In this document: positions 32,601 to 44,934 of the stretch, in pieces
Layout of the letters: every line of letters starts with the position of its first letter
How positions within the stretch are numbered: the stretch's first letter is position 1
DNA from: Sequoia sempervirens
Taxonomy: Eukaryota > Streptophyta > Pinopsida > Cupressales > Cupressaceae
Assembly: GCA_007258455.2 (NCBI GenBank)
Contig: VDFB02000001.1
Span: 13,191,918 to 13,255,917 of the forward strand
Direction: 5' to 3'
Length of the DNA: 64,000 bases
The notes under the pieces: generated by a model
Databases searched by the model: none
Seen by the model: only the letters and a program-made list of their open reading frames with translations
What the model was told of the DNA's origin: nothing
Made by a program: the position numbers and the translations under genes

Positions 32601-34620
32601 AATTGCTAACAACATAGTTTGAGATGGAATCACCTAGGGAATTTTGGAAATTTCTCCCACTTCTCTTCACACCCATATAACCAATGAAAATCTATTTTCT
32701 ATAATTCATGGATTGAACTCTATATTTTATTTGCTCTCAATGTCTGTATGCTATGGAAATGCCATTAAATTTTTAAAAAAAGTAGTTTCTGACTGTTTTT
32801 CTTCAATTTTTGAGTTTTTTTGTAAATCCAAAATTTTCCTGATTTTTTTCCCAATTTTTTCAAAAAATCCTGAACTTTTGGTTTGCCGATTTTTTCCCGA
32901 ACGATTAATGCTGCTATACAAACTCCTATAATAGTGATAGCAACTAATAATCCTATGGTGGTTGCATCTATATCAAATTCTCATTGCAGGTCTACCCAAT
33001 TGCACTTGCGTGAAGCTTATGAGGGATTTTCTTATGGCGTTCTAGAGGACTACCATATGCTTTGAAACCCTTGGAGTAAATACTATCCTATCCTTGGTAT
33101 GACTGCCAAAACTTTGTCATGGTTTGATCTGCAATGACCTTCACTCAGTGAGTGTCCTCCCAACTCGTGATTATTAATACTTAGTCATTTATGGTGGCAT
33201 CTTCATAGTAATAGTGACTTTACACATTTCCTCTTAGCTCCATGGCTACTGCTACATCCTTTATTATCCTTTGAATTTGGCTTCCTTTGTGAACTCTTTG
33301 CATGAAAGCTTTTGCTCTTACTAGTGTAAGCATCATTGTTGCTTTTGTGGCTTTTGCTATGTGTAGTTTTATCACTACAAACATTTCCTTCAAGAAACCA
33401 TCTAGATCATTGTGGCTTAAGTGCCATAATCCTTGTCTCAAAGCCAATGATTATTAACTAGAGTTGTGTTCAGATTTGAAAAATGGGTCACTACCCTATA
33501 GAGTAGCTCCTCTTCAGATGGTTTTGATATATAACCATTTATTTCACATCTTAATAATTTCTCATGTGTTGCTTGGATTGCATCAACAATCATTACCAAT
33601 ATTGGTACATGAATTTTTCTGGCATTTCCAAGCTCTTTTATTCAAATTTTGATCTTCCACAGGATAGCTAGTCACTGCAAGAACCTTTGCAAAATTTTAA
33701 AATGGCTGCCATATGATGAATTTTTCCCCTTTAACTTTGATTGCCTTGAAGACTTGGTTATTATGCTTCAAACCTTGGTTATCATCTTGAAACCCTAATG
33801 TGAGTCTTAGCTAGGGAGCTTGATAGACGTTGGTATTTGCAAAGAAAATCTTGATATATCTACTCCATGAGCAAAGAAAACCTTGATATACAAAGCCCCT
33901 TTATAAAACCCATATCAAACTGCTATAAAAAACCTAGCTAAAGAACAAGAAACCTCAACAATATAGATCATACATGGGATGAGAAAGAGAACCGCATAGA
34001 GACTCGTCTTGAAAGGATGATCTGCCTTTAATCTCTACAAGTTTCTTTCTCATGCAACGTGGTTTCTAAATTCTGTAACTCTCCTTGCATGCAATGACCT
34101 CTTAAGGAACTAAAATCTTGATCATTGCTTGATCTTACAGAGAAAAACACTTTCGCCATAAAAACCCTAGAAATCTTCAACATGGTGTTTTCTCTCAGAT
34201 TTGCTTTCTTTCCCCTATTCGCAGTGCCTAAACATGAGTCTTTTCTCTTTATTTTTCCATGCAGCATGAGTTTGCTTTGTGCTTTTTAAACTTTGCATGA
34301 TTTCAACTATGACTTGGGCATGAAAAATCTCGTCTTCAGCTTTTTTTTGGCGTGGGAAAGAGTAACTTTGAGGAATAATGTTAAATTTCTCTTTATTTGA
34401 TGCAATATCTTAAACCTCTTTGCCCCTTTTGCCTATCTTTGCATGAAAATGATATCTTGAGAAAAAATGTTAAAATAAAAACCTTATCAAGCCCTTTTTT
34501 GTTTTCCTTCTTTTAAAAAGAAATAATAATACCCCTCTATTTGATTTTCAAATAAATCAAAAATATCATTTTAATGAGTTATTTAAACAATATTAATGGC
34601 TTTAAACAATAATAGACTAC
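32601..34620. other. Intergenic, no gene recognised
   Basis: AT-rich DNA. Short open frames (for example 33220-33447 and 34028-34267, both minus) lack known motifs. Confidence 0.35.
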
Positions 34621-34629
34621 ACATATATA

Positions 34630-35800
34630 CAAAGCAAGACTGCTAACCTATGACTGTAATGGAGAACAGAATAGTGAGTGGAGCAACTTCATTGTGATCA
34701 ACATATTCATTTTTAGGAATATACATAAGACACATATACTCTCACCACAAATTGTGAACTGTAACTGTTAACCTATGACTCCAGCGAAGGAAAACAAAAC
34801 AAGGGGATGAATAATATTCAATGCTTTAACAAATCTCATATCTGATATGTATGTACAACATAACTATAGACATATCTACTAATAACAAACTGGGAAGTAT
34901 GCTTACATTGTATACAAGGGAAATACAACTATAAATCTATGCATAAAGTGCAGTACATAATAAGGGAACCACATATACACTATATAAAAAGGATACACAA
35001 CTAATAACCTATGATTGTAATGAAGGGAAAAATAAATGAAAAGGGATGAAAAATAGTAAGAGTTTAACAAGTCTCACATCTCATAGGCATGTATAGTATA
35101 CACATACACACAATAATTTGGGAACTACACTTACATTGTAAACAAGGGAAACGCATATGATAACCTATGACTATAATAAAGGACAAAATGAATGAAAAGG
35201 GATAAAAAAAGAGTTTAACAAATTTCATATCTCATAGGCATGTACAATAAACACATACTCTCGCACATCAAATTGAGAACTACACTTACATTGTAAACAA
35301 GGGAAACACAACTGATAACCTATGGCTGTAATGAATGAAAAAATAAATGAAAAATGATGAAAAATAGTAAGAGTTTAACAAATCTCATATCTCATAGGCA
35401 TGCACAGTATACACATACTCATGCACAACAAATTGGGAGCTACACTTACATTGTAAACAAGAGAAACACATCTGTTAATGTATGGCTCTATTGTAGCACA
35501 ATATAAGGCAAAGGGATGAAAAATAGTAAGCCAGAGTTTAAAAAATATCATACTTTAAAGGAATGTACAACATACATATACTCACGCACAACAAACTAGG
35601 AACTACACTTACATTTTATAGAAGAGAAACACAACTGTTAAACTATGAATGTAATGATTGCAATATAAAACTTTGGGAAACACAATTGCTAACTTATGAC
35701 TGTAATGACTGTAATGAAGAAAAATATAAAACTTACAAATGAAAAATAGTAAGATTTTAACAAATCTCACATCTTTTGTACATGAACAACACATTCACAT
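34630..35800 (+). repeat. Tandem array, about 8 units of ~158 bp
   Basis: Units are marked by TAACCTATGACTGTAATGA-type words at about 34646, 34769, 35004, 35162, 35315, 35474, 35638 and 35692. Between them come GAGTTTAACAAATCTCATAT, CATAGGCATGTACA and AACTACACTTACATTGTA. Spacing is about 153-164 bp in the regular part and irregular at both ends. An inverted fragment lies at 14547-14696. Confidence 0.85.
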
Positions 35801-38040
35801 ATATAAATTATATAAATAATCTTAATATAATGCATGTAGAGTAATACCTAGAACAATATAAAAGTTGGTAGTTTGGAATTTGTGTTGTTGCCTCCTCTTC
35901 TTGTTATGTCACTCAATTCTGTGCTTGTAACTCCTCTTTTTCTTATGTCGTTCACTCCATAATAAGTCTTAGAGGATTTCATGACTATTTGAATTGGGAA
36001 TTATTGTGACTTGATTCATGCTTGTTTGATATGGCATATTAAATTCATGTCCTCTTTCAAATTTGAAATTTGAATGATATGAATTGCAAATTTGATATCT
36101 TGCAGCCATTAAATTGTGAGTTGATATGTTTGGTGGAATGTTTGCATTTGTTTCCATAATTTTTTCATGAAGAATGACAACCTTAAAACTTGTTTTTGTG
36201 GATGCAGGTGGGCACAAAGTTGAAGTGATCAATACATGCACAGTTCATTTGGCGAGATGGGATAGACAAATGCCGATATGTGTTGAAGGGGTCATGTTTG
36301 ATGAGATAGGTAGATGCCTATATGTGTTGTTTTGGTCATGTACTTATGGAAACTTGATTGTAATAAGTTATATTTTGAGTCAAAGATGAGACGTATGGGT
36401 TTGCATGGTGTTGACGTGGAAGGTCTATTTGTTGTGTAGTTGTCCATTATCTGTAAGGGAGTCTTGTGTGTTGGTGTGACTGTTGGGTTTCAATGTTTAT
36501 GTAGGTGGGGGTCTACTTTTAGCATATGACTCTTTTATGAGCACCCAAGATTTTGTTAGCGATATGTCAAAATTACTTTGAATGCAATTAGACTTGTTTG
36601 GCTACCAACTTGTACTTATTTTGCAAACAAATAGAAATTAAAAAATGTGCATTTAATATCTAATCATAGTTTGGGATTTTGTCGGTTTTTATGCATGTTA
36701 AATTTTGTCTTTATTAGAGGAGAGGTGTACCAATGTGGCCCCCTATGCATACCAACCCTATTGCACGTAAAGGACCCCACACACGTTTTGGTTCCTCTCC
36801 CCTAATATTTTTTTGAAAAAAGTTTAAACATAAAACAATCTTTTAATAACAAATTTTAAAACATTCAACAAAATTCTAAAATTTGCAAAAAATTTTAAAT
36901 TTGTATTATATACATTAAGAAGTTTCATTTTCAAAGAAAACAAAATCTATGTAAAACCCTTTTTATTCTTTTAAAACTCTATGTATTCTTTAAAAAACCT
37001 CTGCATTATTTAACATATGAAGCCACACCCTTGTGCCTCACTCCTTTTACTTTTGGGCTTGGCAACTGCTGTATTTGACACTTACACCTCCTGACATGCA
37101 AAACCCATTTTTATCCTACTTTCGCCCTCCATTCCTCCCTCGCCACTGCCCTTCCATCTCTCGTCATTCTCACCCATCTTTTTTTTCATGACTTAAAAAC
37201 CTAAACTTTTTTCAACTTTTCAAAGTGAAACAGTTTCAACCTAAACAATTTCAGTTGAAATCTAACACAATTTGCATGTAGTTTTTTGACTGAAACCCTT
37301 TCACTTGAAAATATCTATGTAGCATCCTTGTTGGCAACTACCTAATTTTTTTCAATTTTTTTTGAAAATTTCCATCTGAACATGATATTTCTTATCTTTA
37401 AAAAAAAAAAACTAAAAATACTTAGATCTAGATCTCGAAGTCAAGAATCCAAACATTTTTTGATATTTTTATTAGTTTTAATATTTTTTAATTTTAAATA
37501 ATGTAAGTAGAATGTTAAAATAAAAAATGAGGTTGATTAGAAATTAAAAAATACTTAAACATATTAAAAAAATTGAGAAATATATGGTGCACTACAGAAG
37601 AGAACCCTCTTCAATAGGGTACAATTTGGTTTTTGAAAATGATAAAAAATTAGACAATAATTGATGCCAAATGAAAACTATCAAATTCTGGTACATTTGA
37701 CTTTAAAAAATTATTAGGAGGAAAATATTCATCAAATTTTTTTATTTTTTTCCATGCACTAGATATTGAAGTTATCTATTTGGGAAATTTTTTTAGGGGA
37801 AATAAAATTGTTTTCTATTTTTTCTTGATGTCAACTTAACGCCACTTTTTCCTGAAATTTTTAGCAATTCAAAATCAACTCTTAAATTTATAAAAATAAT
37901 TTAAACAAATTTTTATTTTTTTTGAGAAATTACAAAAATAAACTTTATCAAGAGTTTTACATTTCATTAGTTTACTTCATTTTGAAATTCAAAATGTAAA
38001 TACCACTTTTATGTGGTTGAATTTGAGAATTTTTATTTGT
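35801..38040. other. Intergenic, no gene recognised
   Basis: Very AT-rich from 36800 on. A small imperfect palindrome at about 36716-36803 (TTAGAGGAGAGG...CCTCTCCCCTAA) flanks a GC-richer core. No coding signal. Confidence 0.4.
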
Positions 38041-38783
38041 GTTGGCCGATTCCTTTAAAAAGTGACATAGGTTTGTGCTTTTACCCAAAACTAAGTTTAA
38101 TGCAAATAATGAGATTAAAAAATGTAAGGCTAGATTAGTTGCTAGAGGTTTCTCCCAACTTGAAGTCCTAGATTATAATGAAACATTTGCTCTAGTAGCT
38201 AAAATTTCCACTATTAAATTAGTTCTTGTTTTAGCTTCTCATATGCATTGGCCCATTCATCAAATGGATGTTAAAAGTGCATTCTTAAATGCTGATTTAC
38301 ATGAAGAAATTTATCTCAAACTTTTGATTTTATTAAGGTAATGAACACCTTGTTTACAAATTAAAGAAATCAATTTATGGTTTAAAACAATCTTCGAGAG
38401 AAGGTATTATAAAATTAATGCTTTCTTTCAATTTCAAGGTTTCATTAGAAGTAAAAATTATCCAAATTTATATATTAAACATAGTGAAAATAATATTGCG
38501 ATCATTATTTTATATGTTGATGATTTGATTATCACTTCTAGTTCTAACAATTTAACTTTTGATATTAAATCTAAACTCAATAATCAATTTCAAATGACTG
38601 ATCTAGACTTATTACATTTTTTTTTAGGTATACAAATTTGGCAAACATTTAAAGGTAATTTTCTTTCTCAACATAAATATGCTCAATATCTCTTAGATAA
38701 ATTTAAAATGAATGATGCAAATTGTGTTTCTACTCCTTGTGAATCAAGAACTAAATTAATGGTTGATATGGAAACTCCATTTG
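38041..38783 (+). pseudogene. 5'-truncated copia reverse transcriptase
   Basis: It starts inside the RT domain: CKARLVARGFSQLEVLDYNE, KISTIKLVLVLA and HQMDVKSAFLNADLHEEIYL (to 38341). A frameshifted KKSIYGLKQS follows. The YVDD box is intact at 38513-38524, followed by MTDLDLLHFFLGIQIWQ and AQYLLDKFKMNDANCVSTP. It resembles the 17.8-23.3 kb RT in layout but differs at many residues, so it is another copia lineage or an older relative. Everything upstream, including the 5' LTR, gag and integrase, is absent. Confidence 0.88.
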
Positions 38784-39135
38784 TTTTTTATTAGAGTACA
38801 AACAGGTTTTGAAGGGACCTGAAACCCTTTACAATCAAGAACAAGGCTACAGAAAGAACAACCTGCAGCTAGCCAAAAACCAGCTCCCAAACAAGACCTG
38901 TCAAGATTTACGTTTAGAACTACTCTTGTGGGAGCGGAGAGTCATGTCAAAAGAAGGCCTAGAGGATTTTTTTCTTGCCCTTAACAATAATCCAACCTTC
39001 TTCCACACACGCTGCTGATTGATTATGAAAAGTCAATAAAATGGAAAAAACATGTCGTTCTAAGAATCTCAACTTTCTTTTTTGATCAGAAGCGGATTTT
39101 ATCCAAGGAATTCAATGCATGTGTAAATGCATATT
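38784..39135 (-). mobile_element. Insertion in copia, LINE-like tail
   Basis: About 350 bp interrupt the copia frame between the RT end (METPF) and the RNase H connection (LCRQLVGSLNYL). On the minus strand its left end reads AAGGGTTTCAGGTCCCTTC followed by AATAAAAAACAAA, matching the possible LINE 3' end at 11115-11176. The right limit is approximate. It could be a 5'-truncated LINE or a SINE that shares that tail. Confidence 0.5.
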
Positions 39136-39916
39136 ATTTACATGCGTCCATAATTTGTTTGAACAAATGGATTCATTTTGAAATAAGATCAAATAAATTT
39201 GAGAGTGCAAGTGATCTTACTTTATGTAGGCAATTAGTTGGAAGTTTAAATTACTTAATTCTTATTGGATCTAATATTTCCTATAGTGTTAGTTTAGTTT
39301 CTAGGCACATGTCTAAACCACAACAAACTCATTTTAACATTGCAAAAATAATTTTAAGATATGTTAAAGGTACTCTTAATTTTGATCTCTTTTGTGATGC
39401 AAATTGTGAATTTTTCTTTAAAATGTTATTATTGATTTAGATTTAGGAGGTGATCTCAATAATGGGAGATCCACTTGTGGTCATTGTTTCTTTGTTGGAT
39501 TAGGTGAAATATCATGGAATAGTAAGAAGCAACAATCTATTTCTCTTTGCTCTACATAAGAAAAATATAAAGGTTGTACAAATACATACAAAGAAGCACT
39601 ATGGTTGAGAAGACTTGAAGATTTAGGTCTACCTTAAAAGGATCCCACTCCCTTGTGTTGTGATAATAAAAGTGCCATAGTTTTGGAAAATAATCCAATT
39701 TTTCATGTAAGAACCAAACACATTTCTCTTCAACATCACTTCATTATAGAGAAAATTGAAGACAAACAAATTTTTCTTTTGTATTGTAAAGGTGAAGATC
39801 AAGTTGTAGATATTCTCACCAAACCACTTTATAAAGATAATTTTCTCCATCATTGTAAAAATATAGGATTACAATCCATTGAAGTGTTTGATGTAAACTC
39901 CCTAAGTAAACCTTAA
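39136..39916 (+). pseudogene. Copia RNase H region
   Basis: It contains LCRQLVGSLNYL, ILRYVKGTLNF, NGRSTCGHCFFVGLGEISW, NSKKQQSISLCST (followed by a stop where the catalytic E-A-E/K normally stands), ALWLRRLEDLG, CCDNKSAIVLENNPIFH, RTKHISLQHHFI and VVDILTKPL, ending at 39916. A purine tract AAGAGAGGG follows. At least two stops and one frameshift disable it. Confidence 0.88.
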
Positions 39917-39923
39917 GAGAGGG
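39915..39923 (+). other. Polypurine tract
   Basis: AAGAGAGGG lies between the RNase H stop and the LTR start TGTTAGA. Confidence 0.8.
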
Positions 39924-40627
39924 TGTTAGAAATTAATCTTTACTTAGGTGAAGATTAATTAATTATTTGTTTTATTTAATTATTTGTAGGAATATTCCAA
40001 GAGAATCCCTAAAAGTCTTTTGTCTTATTTGAGTATTCTCACACATGTGTGGGAATTAATCACTTTTATAATTCCTTTTTGGAAGAATATTAAAGCTTAG
40101 GTGTAGCTTCCTCCTTATGAAGATCTTCACACCTTGCACACACATAGCATGAAATGTGACATGCATAGACACGAAAGTTACTTATGCAACTTCATTTATT
40201 TGAGGTGCTTCTCTCCTTCTTCACATGAATCATTCTATGCTTGATTTCTCTCTCTCTCTCACATTATCTCTTTGTAATCTTCTTTAGGCTTTGTCCCATC
40301 TTCATAATATTGAGGGTTTCTTATTTTATTTTTCCCCCTTAAAAAATATTGTCTCTTCTTGGATGTTTGGTGTGCATGTTCTTGGTTTTCATCTTGATGG
40401 TAATTAGTACTTTCCATTTATTTCATTTATAATTTCTTTGAAAACTCTTTGCAAATATCAAGATCCCAAGTTAACCTTAGGAATATATAATTCTCAATCC
40501 TCAATTTGGTTGAAGTTGGCTTCTACTATGCCACTTGGATATATTTGAGTTGAAAATCTTGCACCAAAAAGTACTTTTGATTATTTTTCAAACTTTATAT
40601 CTCATTAAGTTTAGATTTTTCTAAACA
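39924..40627 (+). mobile_element. 3' LTR of the plus-strand copia
   Basis: It starts TGTTAGAAATTAATC right after the polypurine tract. The end is uncertain. I place it at TTTTCTAAACA, a near mirror of the start. No partner LTR is visible upstream. Confidence 0.5.
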
Positions 40628-43600
40628 AGTGACATAGGAGGACCACTTTCTACTTCACCTTTGAGTGTGTTATGAAACATGCTTGATTCATTGTTAGAAA
40701 CAAACTACAAATTTTTGCACTTGTTTGTATCTATTACAAAAGGAAATATTTCATTTGAAACCTTCAAATTAACATCAAGGTAGGCATTGCTACAACCTCC
40801 ATTAATCATGGATTTTCTACCATTTCTATCATTAGTATCTATTATTATCACCAATAGACACATGACCATTGTTATTGGACAACTACTAGAACACCTTGAA
40901 CTTTTTTACAACTCTCTAATACAACAATATTTTGAAGACCATTTTGTTTTACTTTGAAAACTATATCAGTTTCTACCAACTTATTTTGGCATTTTAGCCC
41001 TCTAATTGTATCTTGAAATTTGTTGGAAAGTTCCAACTTGTTATAATGTCCTCTTGTTGAATCCATTTATTTGTTTAAATTTCAACACCAAGGAATGACC
41101 CATGAGTTGAAAACATCGAGCATTCACGACTTTGTTGGATTTCACAACATATTCTTTATGATTCTCCATAGGTTTCTTTCTTATCTTAATACATAAAATG
41201 ACGAACTTATCAACAAAATTGATACTAAATTTACTAATAGATTGACCCTTCATGTGTTTGGAAATAACACCTAGGCCCCATTCTCTTATGCATAATTTTT
41301 TTGAACTTGAGAAAAAGGATCTGTGTCCTTTGTTGCAAGTTGTATCTTTCATCTTCCCATTATTCCTAGAACATTTTTCACGACATTTTTTTTAAATGAC
41401 ATAATATGGAGCAATACATGTGATCTATTATTATCTTCTTCATATTTTGAGTTGTCATCATATAAATAGTCAATGCGCTTACCTTCTTTTGTTGATTTAG
41501 ATCTTGTTGAGAGAATCAACTAAAATTTTATTCTCAATTGCATAACTACTTTGAAAACCATTTAGATAATTGATTTGAGCTTCCATCAAACTTAGAGTTA
41601 GGTCTTTACTGAGCCTTTTTTTTCTATTTAATTTTGTTAGGTCTTTCACCTCTTTCTTTTTTTATTACAAATAATTTTTTCTTCAATTCATGCATATCTT
41701 TAGGTCTTTTCTTAATTTTTACAATATGACTTCTTTTTGCTTGATCTTGGCTACAAACTCCAACATATTTATATAAAAATGTCTTTGAAGTATCTCCATA
41801 AATGGGAAGAAAATTTCTTATAGATGAAATACAATCTTAGAGATTTATTGAGATACCTTTTCCTTTATGTGAGTGATTTGCATGTCTTGATAGAGGAAAT
41901 TTTGATGCTACAAATTTATCTTCAACTAATGCTTCATAGATAGGTGTTGTAATAAAAAAAGTTATGTATGGATCATTAGATTTTGACTCTCTTCCATGGG
42001 AGATTGCACTACTTGTGAATTTGCTACTTCACAAGCACCATATGTTTGACTATCAACCACATTCTTCAAATTATCCTCCTTCACATTCTTGCAAGTTCTA
42101 ATGAAGTCAAATGCATTACGAAATCCTTGAGTAATTGAAATGATGGCATTATGGACATGTAATGAATTAACTACATGTTTCCTTTTATGAAAACCCATTA
42201 CTTGCTCCATTTCAAATGTTAGAATTAGGTATCTCATACATTCACTTGGATCTCATATTCTTATGAGTAGACAACCTTGAGTGAAATGATCTATATGCAC
42301 TTTGCTACAAGTTGTGTTCTTCACTCTATCTCCTTCCACAAAATTCTTCCCATGATGAATGCAAATTAGTATAGTATGGAATGACTCTCATGATATCATA
42401 TTTTTGCTAGCATCATTACTTTTATATGTTGAGCTATATAACTACAAATATTATCAAATTGTTTATCATTAGTTGTCGGTTTAACTTTTTTAGCAAACTC
42501 AAAACCAACATTAGTATCTACTGAGACATTTTTCTCATATGCATGCCTATGCCTTTTAAAAAATCCACCTTAAAACTCAAGCTCATATGTTTTGTGAATC
42601 AAAGCATTCTTTTCATTTTTTCAATTTAAAATCATAAGAATACTTAGTGCTTATCTTTCGGTGTTGATGTTTCTAAGAAATCAACACCTCATTTTGACGA
42701 CTCAAAATATTTTTACAACTATCCCGCAAATCACCGTTCTATGGCATGTAATCAATTTCTGGAATATTGATGGGTATATCTTGAACATGAACATGTCCTT
42801 TTCATGAACAAGTAATGTTTGTTTCTCTTTGACTTCATTAAGATAAACATTTTGTTGGTATTCAATTTTTAAAGTCAATGATTTTTTTTTGAAATAAGAT
42901 CCTTACCTTCCACCTATATGGTGGATTGCAACTCTAATTGTTCTTCATTCTTTGGCTCATGCTTTACAATTTCTTCCTTGACCTCTAATGATTTTTCCTC
43001 AAGTGCATTCAACACAAATTTTAATTCCAAAATCTTCTTTTCTAACTCTTTATCCATTTTTTCTAACTCTTCATCTAACATTATGTCCTTATTGCTTTGC
43101 CATTTTTGGTTTGGCTTTGACATTTGTGAGTTGGCTCTCAAGATACATCATCATCCTTCCTTGTGATAAGAATTTTTTTCTCTTTTAGAAACATTTTTTT
43201 ACTCTAGCTTCTTGGCAACTTCTAACTTCTCTTTCTTTCTTAACCTTCTCATGTAGTTATATAGTCTTTCTTTATTAGGACCCCCCCTTCAAGTGTCTCC
43301 AAGTAACCATCAAAGGAAACTTGGTCTTTGAATTTATCACGCAATTCTTGATACTAGTAATTTTTTTTGGTGGCCTCTTAAACAAGATCTTTATCTTCTT
43401 CTTTTTGTAAGTACCTTGGTTGAAAAATATTGATTATTTTCCAATGAATTTTCTTCTTTTGTTCTTATGTCTCTTCATTTCTTTCATTTCTTTATTCATA
43501 TTTTGTAAAGTTTGTAGCATTTTTGAGATGGATTCTTGAAATGACTATTTTTTTGTCTTCCATATTGGCATGCATGCGACATGAAATGTATCAATAAGTT
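40628..43600 (-). pseudogene. Unrecognised disrupted coding tract
   Basis: Several minus-strand open pieces share plausible amino-acid composition. Near 43340-43300 YQELRDKFKDQVSFDGYLET is read, followed at 43141-42914 by a Glu/Lys-rich coiled-coil stretch (ELEKMDKELEKKILELKF). Further pieces are at 42237-41962, 41352-41041 and 41066-40872 (FVILCIKIRKKPMENHKEYV). They need many frameshifts and stops to join. It may be one old gag-like or accessory ORF of a retroelement whose upstream end lies near repeat A at 43.7 kb. I do not recognise a family. Confidence 0.35.
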
Positions 43601-43684
43601 TGCTTCCCTATAGGTTGGCAAGGTTGTAACTTTCATACGACTAATATCTTGAACTAGATTTTTTTCAAGTTTTTACAAATATTT

Positions 43685-43821
43685 TGATGAAATGCATAAA
43701 CTCTTACACTTATTGATTACCAAGATTCTAACGTGGGAAAGGTGAGAGCATATAGTGATAGGGGTTATACTGATTATTATAGAAAAATTCTTGTTGGTGG
43801 GAAGTCAAGCAACTCAATATT
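43685..43821. repeat. Dispersed repeat A (copy 2)
   Basis: Same-orientation match to 12073-12209 over about 137 bp. Confidence 0.6.
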
Positions 43822-44735
43822 ACATTGTTACAAAAAATTAGAAGTAATGAAATGCTTTTCTAACTAAAAACATTTTCTGGATTAAATATAATCTGAAAAT
43901 TGGAAATAACTAAACTAGCTTTGGCAACAAACCTTCCAGAACAAATTACAAAATTCCAATTTGACAATGAACTACACTAATTAACATTAGAATTTTTAGC
44001 ATAAAGGCAAAAAATATATTAAGATAAAAACATATTACAAAATGGGTATGTTTGTCTTAAAAAGACTCTTGACACACTAATTCCATTTTTTTTGAAAATC
44101 CAAATGGATTGAAGATAGAATCTGAATAAGACCATAGACCCTCCAATCTCCACAATCAAGGTATAAGTCCTTATGACCATAAAGCTTAACATTAGAATTA
44201 TTAGTGCGAGAAAGTAAATGATTTTTAATGTCATGGAAGCATAACCATTTAGACTTACAATACCAAAATGTTAATAGTTCCCCCAATAATTTTACGTAAT
44301 ATTATTCAAACGATAAATTGAAATATTAACTATCATTATAAAAATACCATGCCAAATATGAAATTAAAATCAAACCTCAAAACATATATATCTCACTCCC
44401 TCAAAAGGTAAGCTTCCTTTATGAAGTATCCAGTAGATTGTACTGATATTAATTTAGCAGCTACTAAAAGTTGCATCTATCATACACTTAATGTGGCAGC
44501 AATATTTCAAAACCAAAATATATTTCATTCATATTTTAATTAAAATATTACATCAAATTATAATCATTGAAATTGAAAGAATTTGTATTTGAACAACACT
44601 TTCAATGAAATTATTCAAACAAATATGAGAGTTTTTGTCTTCAAATCTATTTTTTTTACAAGATTTTTTTACGAATAGAAATTATGAACAATGTTTAATC
44701 TCATGAAAAATAATAACCATCTTCATTCCTCAGCA
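43822..44735. other. Intergenic, no gene recognised
   Basis: AT-rich with no structure noted. The minus-strand open frames (44019-44286) overlap one another in different frames and show no motif. Confidence 0.35.
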
Positions 44736-44934
44736 CTTTATATAGACCAGGGGCGGAGGGCTTAGTTCAATTGACTAAAGCATCTTGTTGTAGGCAAGAG
44801 GTCACAAAGTCTAGTCTCCCCTCTGTCTCTGTGGTACCAAAGGACGTGTCACACCAGCATCACCGCTCATGTGAAAAATGTTTACCAAACACACTACAGT
44901 TTATAAAGGGAGGCTACCCGATCTTTATATAGAC
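44736..44934 (+). mobile_element. tRNA-derived SINE candidate with 12-bp TSD
   Basis: A 175-bp insert (44748-44922) is flanked by identical CTTTATATAGAC copies at 44736-44747 and 44923-44934. Its head resembles a tRNA: GGGCTTAGTTCAATTGACTA (44758-44777) fits a Pol III A box and AAGTCTAGTCTCC (44807-44819) a weakened B box, at normal tRNA spacing. The tail is tRNA-unrelated, has no long poly-A, and ends GGCTACCCGAT. SINEs are transcribed by RNA polymerase III and mobilised by LINE proteins. Family unknown. Confidence 0.8.
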
